Assembly: GCF_014646355.1 (NCBI RefSeq)
Contig: NZ_BMNH01000001.1
Span: 78,434-142,433 of the forward strand
From: Nonomuraea cavernae
GTDB lineage: Bacteria > Actinomycetota > Actinomycetes > Streptosporangiales > Streptosporangiaceae
Direction: 5' to 3'
Length of the DNA: 64,000 nt
Of the stretch, positions 10,193 to 18,648 are shown piece by piece (positions within the stretch are counted from its first letter, which is position 1; each line of letters starts with the position of its first letter). Below the pieces are notes generated by a model. It saw nothing but the letters and a program-made list of their open reading frames with translations, was not told the origin of the DNA and did no database searches. The translations under genes and the position numbers were made by a program.

Positions 10193-11804
10193 CAACAGGA
10201 ACGGCGGAGTGATCATCCTCGGACTCGAAGAGGGGCGCGGATTCAAGGCCACGGGATTGGCGGATCCCGCAAAGCTCGCGGCCGATCTCGGCGCGATGTG
10301 CGCGGAAGAGATGGAACCGCCGGTACGAGCGGAGATCGGGATCCACGAATTCGAGGGTCGCCATGTGCTCGTAGCGGAGATCCCCGAAGCCCTTCCCACA
10401 CTGAAACCCTGCTTCTACAAAGGCGCGGGGATCAGCAAGGGCAGCTTCATCCGGGTGAGCGATGGAGATCGGCGGCTGACCACCTACGAGGTACAGCTCA
10501 TGCTGTCATCGCGTGGACAGCCCAGGGAGGATGAGGAACCCGTGCCGGGTGTGGGCCTCGAATGCCTCGACGCAGCCGGTGTCGAGGCGCTGGTCGCTCG
10601 GCTGCGGGTCACGCGCCCTTACGCGTTCCAGGGACTCGATCGAGACAGTCTCCTCAGGCGCGCCAAGGTGATCGTCCGCGCAGCGGACGGCAGCGACACC
10701 GTCTCACTCGGCGGGCTGCTGGCCCTCGGCCGCTATCCCCAGGAACACTTTCCCCAGCTCATGATCACCTTCGTTTCCTATCCCACCATCACCGGCGCTC
10801 CCTTGCCCTCAGGTGAACGCTTCCTGGACAACATCGCGCTTGAGGGACCGATTCCGGTGATGGTCCGAGACGCGCTCAACACGATCCGGCGGAACATGTC
10901 TCGGCGCGCCGTAATAGTCGGACTTGGCCGGCAAGACGTCTGGGAGTATCCAGAGACGGCGTTGCGCGAGGCAATCGTCAACGCCTTGGTGCATCGAGAC
11001 TTGTCCTCAGCGGCGCGAGGCGGACAGGTCCAGATCGAGATGTACCCCGACCGGCTCGTCATCCGGAACCCCGGAGGCCTATACGGCGCGCTCACAGTCG
11101 ACGATCTAGGCGAAGAAGGCGTCTCCTCCGCACGCAACGCGACCCTGATGAGACTGCTGGAAGACGTGGCGGTCCCCGGCGAGACCCGAACTGTGTGCGA
11201 GAACCGCGGCTCCGGCATCCGTGCGATGCTCGACGCCCTGCGCAGCGCTGGGATGAGCCCGCCCCGTTTCGAGGACAAGATATCTCGGTTCTCGGTGACC
11301 TTCCCCAATCACACACTGCTCAGCGCAGAGACGATCGCGTGGATAGCTGCCCTCGGGCAGAGCGGCCTCACCGACAGTCAAGGGCTCTTCCTCGCTCTCC
11401 TACGGCAAGGCGAAGACGAGCCTATGGACAATAGGTCCTATCGCGAGCACACCGGCGTCGACTCACGCGTCGCGACACTCGAGCTCCGGGATCTGGTCTC
11501 CCGCGAATTGATCCTTCCGGAAGGAACCGGCCGGTGGACGCGCTATCACCTGGCGGAGCATCGATCCACACCGCACCCGCAGCGCGCCGACCGCCGGCAG
11601 ACGATCCTCGACGCTCTGGGCCACGAAACGCTCTCCCGCGCCGAACTGTCCTCGCGCACCGGTCTCGGAGACCAGATCGTCCGCAGATGGCTTCGCGTCC
11701 TACGTGAAGAGAACGTCATCGAGACCGTCGGTGGTAGCCATCGCAGTCCGAACGTCCGATACCGCCGCGCCCAGCAGGAACCGCTCTTCCCCCCACGCAG
11801 CTGA
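10193..11804 (+). pseudogene. 3' part of AlbA_2 / HATPase_c_4 winged-helix regulator, split by the IS
   Basis: Continues the gene that starts at 7459. After the remaining AlbA_2 domain (GGVIILGLEEGRGF, FIRVSDGDRR) comes an ATP-binding HATPase_c_4 module (ALREAIVNALVHRD, RLVIRNPGGLYG, ENRGSGIRAMLDA) and a C-terminal winged helix. Such proteins are annotated as RecG-related or divergent AAA_4 transcriptional regulators. An ORF could start at GTG 10209 and would lack about 45 N-terminal residues, so a shortened product is possible. Apart from the insertion the reading frame is undamaged, which argues that the disruption is young. Confidence 0.85.
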
Positions 11805-11805
11805 A

Positions 11806-12347
11806 TCGTCGACACCGCGCTCTGCCTCGGCCTGCGCCCGTGGGGAACTCCTCGGGCTCCACTGGGAAGATGTCGACCTTGAAGCGGGCACCCTGGAAAT
11901 CATCCAGACCCTCCAGCGGGTCGGCGGTCGCCTCCAGTTCGTCAAGCCCAAGACAGCGGACTCTGAGCGCACCATCCCGCTCCCGTCCGTCTGCCTCGAC
12001 GCGCTCAAGGAGCACCGCAAGCGGCAGATCGCAGAACGCGCTGACCGCTACCCGGACTGGGACGACCACGGCCTAATCTTCCCGTCCCGGCGCGGCACGC
12101 CCATGGAGCGGACAACCTGCGGCGTAGCTGGGGAGAGATTCGTCAGGCGGCTGGACCCGGAGCCGTTCGGCTTCACGACCTCCGCCACACCTGCGTGAGC
12201 CTCCTGCTCCATCTGGGCGTACCTCCGCACATCGTCCGAGAGATCGTCGGCCACTCCGACATCGAGGTCACCATGACGATCTACGCTCACGCCTCCCTGG
12301 GCTAGAAGCGCAAAGCCCTCAGGAAGTTGGGTACGGCACTGAGCTGA
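11806..12347 (+). pseudogene. Broken AICE-type tyrosine recombinase (C-terminal half)
   Basis: The segment parallels the integrase at 22793-23572 almost throughout: RGELLGLHWEDVDLEAG, then GLIFPSRRGTPME, then in another frame LHDLRHTCVSLLLHLGV and HSDIEVTMTIYAHASL. There is no N-terminal domain, at least one frameshift near 12110-12160, and a TAG at 12313 shortly before the end. It is the relic of an older element of the same family as the AICE to the right. Confidence 0.85.
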
Positions 12348-12366
12348 TCTGCCCACGCCCTACAGT

Positions 12367-12396
12367 GAAGCGCCCCGGGATCTCCTGGGGCGCTTC
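12367..12396 (+). terminator. Hairpin after the integrase relic
   Basis: GAAGCGCCCC and GGGGCGCTTC form a perfect 10-bp stem around a 10-nt loop, followed by a short TTCATG. It sits 20 bp after the relic integrase stop. It is probably its intrinsic terminator, although the U-tract is weak. Confidence 0.65.
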
Positions 12397-12406
12397 TTCA
12401 TGCTCG

Positions 12407-12652
12407 CTAGTAGAGCCATTTCTCGCTGTGGCGGTGCCTCGTAGGCTCCGGCTCATCGCCCCTTAGCAGGATCAGCCGGACGCGCTGTCGAGCCTTCCGC
12501 TCCGCGATGTTCGTGTCCACGCCGATGTCCTTATAGGACCCGCCCACGTCGTGTCTGTAGCGGCGGCCGTCCTGCTCTTGGATGCGCAGCGGCATCGTGT
12601 TGTCGGTCCGGCTCACACGGAGATTCTGCAGCAGCTCAGGCACGGCTGCCAC
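12407..12652 (-). CDS. Small hypothetical protein
   Basis: An 81-codon frame between the integrase relic and the left-most att copy. The product is basic (several RxR stretches), lacks a hydrophobic segment and matches no family I recognise. It could be a fragment of a plasmid-type gene; codon composition does not decide. Coding status is uncertain. Confidence 0.3.
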   Translation of the reverse strand: MAAVPELLQNLRVSRTDNTMPLRIQEQDGRRYRHDVGGSYKDIGVDTNIAERKARQRVRLILLRGDEPEPTRHRHSEKWLY

Positions 12653-12736
12653 TGCCGGTTGTCGTCAGGGCTGTCGTCAAGACAAAAACGCCCCAGAGCG
12701 ATGATCGCTTCGGGGCTTTCTTGCTGGTCGTGTGAG

Positions 12737-12782
12737 GTGGTCAGGGGCGGGGTCGAACCGCCGACCTTCCGCTTTTCAGGCG
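12737..12782 (-). repeat. tRNA-Phe 3'-end repeat (att copy 1), possible tRNA pseudogene to about 12812
   Basis: Forty-six bases are identical to the 3' half of tRNA-Phe at 24620-24666. Beyond the identity, 12783-12812 still resembles the 5' half of that tRNA in diverged form (compare CGTCCTACTGACCTACC with CGTACCAACTGAGCTACC), so this may be a decayed complete tRNA copy. The preceding 50 bp, with a GCCCC-GGGGC hairpin (about 12688-12716) and GCTGGTCGTGTGAGGTGG, are also shared with att copy 2. Confidence 0.85.
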
Positions 12783-12901
12783 TGGCGATCGTCCTACTGA
12801 CCTACCGCGATCTGGAGGTAGAAGGCCACCAACGGTGCCTCACGTATGGCTACGGTGACGAACGTTGCCGTGAGGGTTGCCGTCAGGGTTGCCGTCGGCA
12901 T

Positions 12902-13309
12902 TCAGCGAGGAACTACCTGGGCGCGCACGCCAGGGAGATCGTCGAATGCAGCAGACGCATCCATCGTCAGCACCGTTCTCGCGGTGGCCGCGGCCGTAGC
13001 CGCGATCAGCAGATCGTACGCGCCTCGCGACTTGCCCTCGCGGCGAACATGCGCCATAAGACGGGCGTGGACTCTAGCGACGTCCGTCGTGTACTCCTCG
13101 ACCGGGATCAACGCGAGAACTTGGTCCACAAAGGCCTGCCGACCGGGCCGGCGGGCCGCATCGGCCAGCTCTACACCGACGAGCAGCTCGGCCACAGTGA
13201 TCGCCGAGATCGCCACATCATCGGCGTCTCCTATCACCGCGTCCACGGACGCCTTGCCTCGCTCGGCGGCAATGAGCACACCGGTGTCAAGGATCAGGCG
13301 TCGGGCCAC
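12902..13309 (-). CDS. vapC: VapC-type PIN-domain ribonuclease toxin
   Basis: A 135-residue PIN protein with the N-terminal acidic motif ILDTGVLIA, the mid-chain VAELLVGVE and the C-terminal AYDLLIAATA and LTMDAS blocks that carry the remaining metal-binding acidic residues. Such toxins cleave tRNA or rRNA until neutralised by the cognate antitoxin. It overlaps the antitoxin gene by 16 bp and starts at GTG. All catalytic positions seem intact, unlike the relic at 7086-7330. It lies between two att repeats and may stabilise the element. Confidence 0.88.
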   Translation of the reverse strand: MARRLILDTGVLIAAERGKASVDAVIGDADDVAISAITVAELLVGVELADAARRPGRQAFVDQVLALIPVEEYTTDVARVHARLMAHVRREGKSRGAYDLLIAATAAATARTVLTMDASAAFDDLPGVRAQVVPR

Positions 13310-13554
13310 GTGCCCCTCATCTCGTTGTCGGTCGCCTCGCGGGCCGCCGCGACGTCAGCTTCGAAATCGGCGTCCAACGTCCCCGCTCTGCTTGCCAGAA
13401 ACGCCTTGACCATACGTCCCGGGGCTGTCGGCGCGGGACCGATCACAGCGATCTGCTTCCCACCGCGAGTCACCACGATCGTTTCCCCATGCTCGGCCGC
13501 ATCGAGCACCGTCGCGAAGCTCCGGGACGCTTCGGTGGCAGTCATCACCTTCAT
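13294..13554 (-). CDS. Phd/YefM-family antitoxin
   Basis: An 86-residue protein with the Phd N-terminal DNA-binding fold: TATEASRSFATVLDAAEHGE, then IVVTRGGKQIAVI. The C-terminal acidic tail (DADFEADVAAAREATD) is the usual toxin-wrapping region. It should repress its own promoter and block the VapC downstream. The ATG at 13554 lacks a strong ribosome-binding site. The AT-rich TTTTATGAAGG context and the repeat AGATTATCTGAT just upstream (13559-13571) are the likely autoregulated promoter region. Confidence 0.88.
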   Translation of the reverse strand: MKVMTATEASRSFATVLDAAEHGETIVVTRGGKQIAVIGPAPTAPGRMVKAFLASRAGTLDADFEADVAAAREATDNEMRGTWPDA

Positions 13555-14270
13555 AAAATCAGATTATCTGATCCCCAAGAGATGGGCCGGCGGAATGACC
13601 CCTTGCCTCAGGGGTGCCTGTGGTCATCCTTCCTAGAGCCGATCTCTCGCATGGCCACCATGATGCATGGGCGCCCTGAGAGGGGTTCCCGGTTTACTCG
13701 ACTCGCCCGTTAGGTGCAGCCGGGCCCAATGCTTCCCGGTTCGTACTTGCCGCTCCCTACCGGCGACCATCCGCCTGGCGTTGCCGTCAGCGGACACGAA
13801 AACGCCCCGGAGCGGTGATCACTTCGGGGCGTTTTTGCTGGTCGTGTGAGGTGGTCAGGGGCGGGGTCGAACCGCCGACCTTCCGCTTTTCAGGCGGGGC
13901 AAGCACCCTGCTCGGCTGATCGAGACCGTGGTCAGGCGCGGGTGGACGGTGGCGCGGATGCGTCGGCGTGCGGGGACGTTGCTGTCAGTGCTGCTGTCAC
14001 CTCAGCCAGGGTCACCCGGTGGCAAGGCCCGACGGAGGAGGGCCTTGCCGGCGATCGCCCCAGCCAGTGAGACGGGCACCGAAGTCAGCGATCGTCCCGG
14101 CCTGAACCAACCACTTTGGTGTACTCGTGGCCTCAAGGTTATCGAGGGTCGAAGTGGAGGTTGCGTGGTTGGGCAGAGGTCGCAAGAGGTCGGTGTTGGT
14201 ACAGTGGCGACGTTGCTGCGCTCAGCCCCTGCTCCGTAGCGAGAGAGCCCTTCCCGGAAGTGCGCTCGAC
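13555..14270. other. Gene-free segment around att copy 2 and the AICE left end
   Basis: From 13555 to 13795 I see no gene. At 13798-13835 there is a hairpin, AACGCCCC...GGGGCGTT, next to att copy 2 (13851-13897). From 13898 to 14270, the outermost AICE DNA, only frames without good starts are open. One runs into the large cargo gene, so its N-terminus could lie further upstream than assigned. Confidence 0.5.
13851..13897 (-). repeat. tRNA-Phe 3'-end repeat (att copy 2), left boundary of the AICE
   Basis: Forty-seven bases identical to 24620-24666, the 3' half of tRNA-Phe including anticodon loop and T-arm. It marks the distal junction of the element that ends at the intact tRNA gene and is in direct orientation with the other two copies. 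Confidence 0.9.
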
Positions 14271-16019
14271 ATGCGTGCGCAATGGTCGGAAATGGGTCGC
14301 ACGCCCGAGCTGCATCAAGGCAAACTGGCGACTGTGGGCAGGAAGAGCAGAGAGAAGCTTCGTCGCCGTACTGATCCCGAGTACCGGGAGAGAGTGAAGG
14401 CTGCGCAGGCAGAGAGCCGTGGCAAGCAAGTACCACCTACGCCGGCGGGTTATACGCGAGCGGCCGAAACGCGGGGCCATGCAGGAATAGTTGAAGCTCT
14501 AATATCACGACACAACCAACGGTGGAGCAACGTTCACCACAACATTACGCCATTGAGTGAGCCGATTGCAGAATCGCTTCACGTCATATATCCGCTCGAC
14601 GCCTTCTTGTGGCGGATGGGAGTTCGCTTCACCGAACCACCTTCAGATCCGGCAGGTGGCTGGCCTGGGCAACTACGGTGGGGATTAGATAGCGCGTGTC
14701 AGGTTTCGCGCATGCTCCTGGCATGCAACCCGCTTGGAGCGGCGGCCGTCGCGCGGACGCAACTTGAGCGTTGGAGCTACAACCGCATTTCCTCCAATGA
14801 TATTGAGCAGGAAGATGGAGTTTCTACGTCCGAACACTACACGAGGATATGGATGCCAGAGGGCCCGAAGTTGCCGGCGGGTACCGTCTGGACCTCACTG
14901 TCTGAACTTCTGCATGGTCGCGGACCATTGCTTGCATCTGCGCGGTGGGAAAGCGTTGACCTTGCCGATCCTCGACGAATCGGAGCAAGCAAGGATATAT
15001 TCTTGCACTCGCTTACAGCGACCGAGCTTTCCCTGCGTCAAGTTCTCCTTGGTGTAGTGAGTCTTACGCGGAACTTGGGATCTGCAGCCAGCTCTTATCA
15101 CCCACTTCTGGAAATGCCCCTTTCTCTTCCTTCGGAAGTGAGGATGGGGGGCAATCCGACCGTCGTTTGGCCGTTGACTCTGGAGATGCTCTCCAGAGTG
15201 GGTGAAGCTGTAGCGCGCTATGGTGCTGCACATCTATCTGACGTAAAGAAGCTGGCATCGGGGCAAAAGGGCAGGGAGCTGGTTTATTCGGCGAGGAGTT
15301 TGGAGGCATTTGCGTCCCGGCGAGGTCGTGCAGCATCAACCGCCATCAGAGCATTCGAGGCGGAGAGGCAACATTTGGGTGATCGTTTCGCCCCCAACGA
15401 CCTGGCCCAACGAGAACTTGCGTATATATGGTTGAACGAAACTGCCGCCATTTTGGCATCCTGGATCGATGGGCCGGTATCGGATGCTTTGATGGTGGCC
15501 TCTAGTGCTCTGCGAGCAGCATTCTGGCTCTGGCTCGAAGATGACGATCGCTCCCTGGTTCTGGCGCGTACTGTGGTTGAGCAGACGGCTAGACTTAGGG
15601 TGTGGCGTGTAAAGCCAGAGAAGGCGGGGAACATTGAAGCGCGCGGGAGTCAAACGAGCACCCGGGATTGGCTTGACACCGCTGGGTGGCGCCGCCTGTC
15701 GATTTTGAACCGTAGTCTTGGGGAATTTTCTCATGCATCACTGCCCGCTACCTTGGCCAACGCACGCGCTGCACTTTCCGCAATCCAAAGTCAGGGCGAT
15801 GCACTTGCAGAGCATACGGCCCGCGGTGGCACTCTGAACGAGATCGCATATGCCTTTGGTTCCGAGATTAGCTACCTTACTCGGGCGTACCACCCTTCTC
15901 TTGCAGCAGCGTTCGAAAGCGTGCTTCCATATGCGGGAGTTGACGGGACTGAAGCGCGTGTAGAGCAATGGCTGCAACGCTGCTGGATGCATCGTGGTCT
16001 TACTTTGAATGCGAACTGA
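14271..16019 (+). CDS. Large hypothetical AICE cargo protein
   Basis: A protein of about 582 residues at the distal end of the AICE. The first 45 residues are very basic (KSREKLRRRTDPEYRERV). The rest reads as largely alpha-helical and soluble, with many Trp and Leu and no transmembrane helix, signal peptide, nucleotide-binding motif or known catalytic signature that I can identify. Base composition is clearly lower in GC than the AICE core. ATG 14271 has a distant GGAAG; ATG 14292 is an alternative, and the frame is open back to 14127. It is followed by another unknown gene on the same strand. The cargo position suggests an accessory role such as defence, but no motif proves it. Confidence 0.6.
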   Translation: MRAQWSEMGRTPELHQGKLATVGRKSREKLRRRTDPEYRERVKAAQAESRGKQVPPTPAGYTRAAETRGHAGIVEALISRHNQRWSNVHHNITPLSEPIAESLHVIYPLDAFLWRMGVRFTEPPSDPAGGWPGQLRWGLDSACQVSRMLLACNPLGAAAVARTQLERWSYNRISSNDIEQEDGVSTSEHYTRIWMPEGPKLPAGTVWTSLSELLHGRGPLLASARWESVDLADPRRIGASKDIFLHSLTATELSLRQVLLGVVSLTRNLGSAASSYHPLLEMPLSLPSEVRMGGNPTVVWPLTLEMLSRVGEAVARYGAAHLSDVKKLASGQKGRELVYSARSLEAFASRRGRAASTAIRAFEAERQHLGDRFAPNDLAQRELAYIWLNETAAILASWIDGPVSDALMVASSALRAAFWLWLEDDDRSLVLARTVVEQTARLRVWRVKPEKAGNIEARGSQTSTRDWLDTAGWRRLSILNRSLGEFSHASLPATLANARAALSAIQSQGDALAEHTARGGTLNEIAYAFGSEISYLTRAYHPSLAAAFESVLPYAGVDGTEARVEQWLQRCWMHRGLTLNAN

Positions 16020-16205
16020 CTTGAAGTCTTAAAGGGCGCAGGGGTTAAAGGTACGGAAGCCATGACACATGACTGTCTAAAGGCTTCACCCACCTCAACC
16101 TCGGAGAGCGATCACGAAACCGCACGGCTAACAGAGTTTCAGTACGCAAGAAAAATCCGTTGGACTGGGCTAAGATACCCTCAGATAGTCAATAATGGAG
16201 GATCA

Positions 16206-17199
16206 ATGCCTCAGTCCGAAGAGCATAAGTTTGTTACCTCTACCTTCATCCAAGCAGTTGAAAAGCTTTCAAAGTCTGAGCTCTACGGATACACAGAGGC
16301 AGATAGAGGCGGATTCGATTTTGCTTGCATTCTCGAGCGGGATCGATCTCGCCCGCTTGTAGGGCAAACCCTTACCCATCATTCCGAGGGGATCGAGAAG
16401 GACATAAACTGGCTACTATTCGCCGACGACGCAGAGATACCGGTATATCTTTATTCAGATACCGCGCGAAATGCAACACGAATTAGAGACACGCTCCACC
16501 GAGCTCGTTCGTCAATGGCGAACAAGGTTGAACTCATGCGCCTCTACTCTTACCCCGCCGGTTTTGACGCAGACAGCGAAGGCCAGCGAGAGGCCATCCA
16601 TGACCTGATTGTCGAAAAAATTGCCGACGATCTTCTCATGAACATTCTCTTCGGTCGGCTTACGCATAGCGATATCTCGATGTTCTTGAATGAGATTGGC
16701 ATCCCCGGATTCTTGCTGGCTTGCCTGGAGGAGTTTGCCCGAAGCGGGATGTTAAAACTATTCAGACCTATCGGCTCGCCTTGGGGCCAAACCGGCAACC
16801 ACACGCTCACGAGTTCAAAGCCTCTGGGCCGCGGGAATGCTTCAGCAGCGCGGAGGTGCCGTCTATTACCGCTTAACCCAGCGAGCGAGAATCTTCCTCA
16901 AGATATGCCATGTTCTTTCTTCGGGAAATCCGATTAGCTTTGAACTCGCCTATATACTAGATCGCCTTGGGTTGTCAGACTTACGCGATCCGATATCGCC
17001 CTTCGAGTCGCTAGGCGAGCGGATTGAGGCCCAACCAAGAGTCCTGTCCGTCCATCGTAGACGACAGCTAGTTACGGAAATTCGGGATGCCCGCGAGGAT
17101 TGGGGTGTTGAAATATCCGGCGGCCCCTACGCGGATACTCCCATGGACGTTCCAGACGCCCCAGACGCTCTGGAACATCTTCCCTGGGTGGGTCGCTGA
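16206..17199 (+). pseudogene. Hypothetical AICE cargo gene interrupted by a frameshift
   Basis: ATG 16206 has a strong GGAGG at 4-nt spacing. The first frame gives 243 codons to 16937. From about 16800 a second frame, ending at 17199, carries a coherent continuation (VQSLWAAGMLQQRGGAVYY, RLTQRARIFLKICHVL). One indel between about 16770 and 16830 would join them into roughly 330 residues. The N-terminal part is an alpha/beta-like domain with GGFDFACIL, VGQTL and EKDINWLLFADD motifs. The C-terminal part resembles a winged helix. No family was recognised; a PD-(D/E)XK-like core is only a weak suspicion. It is AT-rich compared with neighbours. Alternatively these are two overlapping genes, the second starting at ATG 16837. 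Confidence 0.55.
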
Positions 17200-17461
17200 G
17201 CTAAGCGCATACCGATGTGCCCGCTCAGAGCGGCGCCAGCCGCAGATGGTTACCCTGCCGCCTCTCGCTGAGTTGTTGGCGCGTGGGCGGTGCTGGCCGC
17301 GACCGGCCGAAGAGCCGCAGCGCGGCCAGCGGCCCCGACGCGCGCCGACCGCCGCAGGCGGGCGGCCTTGAAACCGTAGAGAAAGTTCTCATCCGGAGTG
17401 AGCCCCCGAAAATGATCTTGGTCGAGCCTGGATCTCGGAGGGGCTGTTGGGCTGCCTGCGC
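17200..17461. other. GC-rich intergenic segment
   Basis: No gene recognised in these 262 bp between converging genes. GC-rich inverted repeats around 17285-17370 (GCTGGCCGCGACCGGC, CGCGGCCAGCGG) could act as a bidirectional terminator. GC content rises sharply here compared with the cargo genes, so this is close to the cargo/core junction. Confidence 0.4.
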
Positions 17462-17731
17462 TTATCGTGCGTGTCCGGAGAGGAGGGCGTGCCATGTGGT
17501 CCATCCCTCGCGTGTGTACATCCGGTGCGACTCGAAGGTAGCCGAGGCGTCGATCCGTGTGCGTTTGAGGTAGATCTGGCCGCCTGCGCCGCATAGTTCG
17601 TAGACGATGTTCTGGCAGTCGCAGGTCCAGGCGATGACTCGGCACGGTGAATCGCCGCGGGGTTGGAGCCAGTCGAGTTTGGTGCAGCCCGGTTGTGGCG
17701 GGGGGACATGGGGCGAAAGGCAGTCGTTCAC
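17462..17731 (-). CDS. Small Cys-containing actinomycete protein (VIAWTC family)
   Basis: An 89-residue protein with the core RVIAWTCDCQNIVYEL-C-GG followed by IYLKRT, a pattern I also see in the fragment at 31936-32100. Two or three cysteines (WTC-C, ELC) might bind metal. No established function is known to me. It starts with a GTG that overlaps the stop of the upstream HATPase gene (GTGA), so the two are translationally coupled and probably work together. Confidence 0.65.
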   Translation of the reverse strand: MNDCLSPHVPPPQPGCTKLDWLQPRGDSPCRVIAWTCDCQNIVYELCGAGGQIYLKRTRIDASATFESHRMYTREGWTTWHALLSGHAR

Positions 17732-18168
17732 GCGGCGGCGGGGTTCGGCGGCGTGAGGGGTAGCAGGGCCCAGACGGTGCGGCCGTGGTGGTCGCCGTAG
17801 ACGCCCCAGCGGGTGGTCAGCTCGGCGACGAGGTGCAGGCCTCGTCCGTTGGGCTGGTCGGTGCCGGTGTGCTGAATGTGCGGGGTCAGTGGGCCGCCTT
17901 CGTCGGTTACGGCGAGAAGGAGGAGTTGGCTGCCCATGTAGAGGGTGAGGTGGAAGTGGCCGCCGGCTTGTCCGCTGTGGGTGTGGCGGAGGGCGTTGGT
18001 GGCCAGTTCGGAGACGATCAGTTGGACGGTGTCGGCTTCGTGATGTCCGGTTAGGTAGCTGGCGGCGAAGCGGCGGGCCTGGCGGATCTGGTTCCGGGTC
18101 CCGGGGAAGGTGCGGCGCCAGCGGTGGATCTCTTTGCGGCTGTCCTGGCTGTTCGGGGCTGGAATCAT
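17728..18168 (-). CDS. HATPase_c anti-sigma/regulatory ATP-binding protein (RsbW-like)
   Basis: A 146-residue single-domain GHKL ATPase with N-box VSELATNALRHT, G1-box VTDEGG and G2-box NGRGLHLV. This is the compact form common in actinomycetes, where it acts as an anti-sigma kinase or as a partner of XRE regulators. The ATG at 18168 has GAGG upstream. It is transcribed away from the ABM/XRE pair, and the shared 170-bp promoter region carries the AGTAC palindromes. The downstream VIAWTC protein is coupled. Confidence 0.85.
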   Translation of the reverse strand: MIPAPNSQDSRKEIHRWRRTFPGTRNQIRQARRFAASYLTGHHEADTVQLIVSELATNALRHTHSGQAGGHFHLTLYMGSQLLLLAVTDEGGPLTPHIQHTGTDQPNGRGLHLVAELTTRWGVYGDHHGRTVWALLPLTPPNPAAA

Positions 18169-18218
18169 GTCGGCGTACCTCGCGTTCGTGCAGCTCAAAG
18201 CACTGACATCTACCATCG

Positions 18219-18287
18219 GTACTTAAAGTACTGGTACTGTACTTCTAGTACAAGTGATTCGATGTACTTGCGCCGCACAATAAGTAC
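18219..18287. promoter_or_regulatory. Array of AGTAC/GTACTT operator sites in the AICE divergent promoter
   Basis: GTACTTAAAGTAC (18219-18231) is a perfect 13-bp palindrome; GTACTTCTAGTAC (18239-18251) is an imperfect copy exactly 20 bp further. Additional GTACT half-sites lie at 18234, 18264 and 18283. The even spacing places sites on one DNA face. The same AGTAC core recurs at 19852-19878. They probably bind the XRE regulator encoded between the two arrays. Confidence 0.65.
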
Positions 18288-18339
18288 TGGTCAGGTAAAG
18301 AGCAGCGATCCAGGTAGGGGCGGCGACCAAGGAGGGTGC

Positions 18340-18648
18340 ATGTTCGGACTCATGGTCCGGTTCACCTGTAAGGACGACACGAGCGCCACGGCGTTCGACC
18401 AGCTCGTCACCGAGACGATCGAGGCGATCCGCCGGCACGAACCGGGAACCCTCGTCTACGCCTCACACCGGGTGGACGGTCAGCCGCTCCAGCGGATCTT
18501 CTACGAGCTCTACCGTGACCGGGCCGCGTTCGACGCCCACGAGCAGACCGAGCACACCAGGCACTTCCTGGCAGCGCGCGAAGATCTGCTGGCCTCGGTC
18601 GAGGTCGACTGGCTCGACCTGCAAACCGGGAAAGGCATCACGCCGTGA
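18340..18648 (+). CDS. Antibiotic biosynthesis monooxygenase (ABM) domain protein
   Basis: A 102-residue single ABM ferredoxin-like domain: MVRFTCKD at the start, then TLVYASHRVDG and FYELYRDRAAFDAHEQTEHTRHF, the latter being the conserved helix with the HxxxxH pattern. Members are cofactor-free quinol oxygenases or simply regulatory dimers. The ATG at 18340 has GGAGG at 5-nt spacing. Its last codons overlap the GTG start of the XRE regulator by 4 nt, and this ABM-XRE pairing suggests an accessory role for the regulator rather than metabolism. Confidence 0.85.
   Translation: MFGLMVRFTCKDDTSATAFDQLVTETIEAIRRHEPGTLVYASHRVDGQPLQRIFYELYRDRAAFDAHEQTEHTRHFLAAREDLLASVEVDWLDLQTGKGITP

Noticed and set aside
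13898-14270. Separate gene at the AICE left end
   Set aside because: Several frames are open but none has a ribosome-binding site, coherent composition or family match. It may at most extend the cargo gene upstream.
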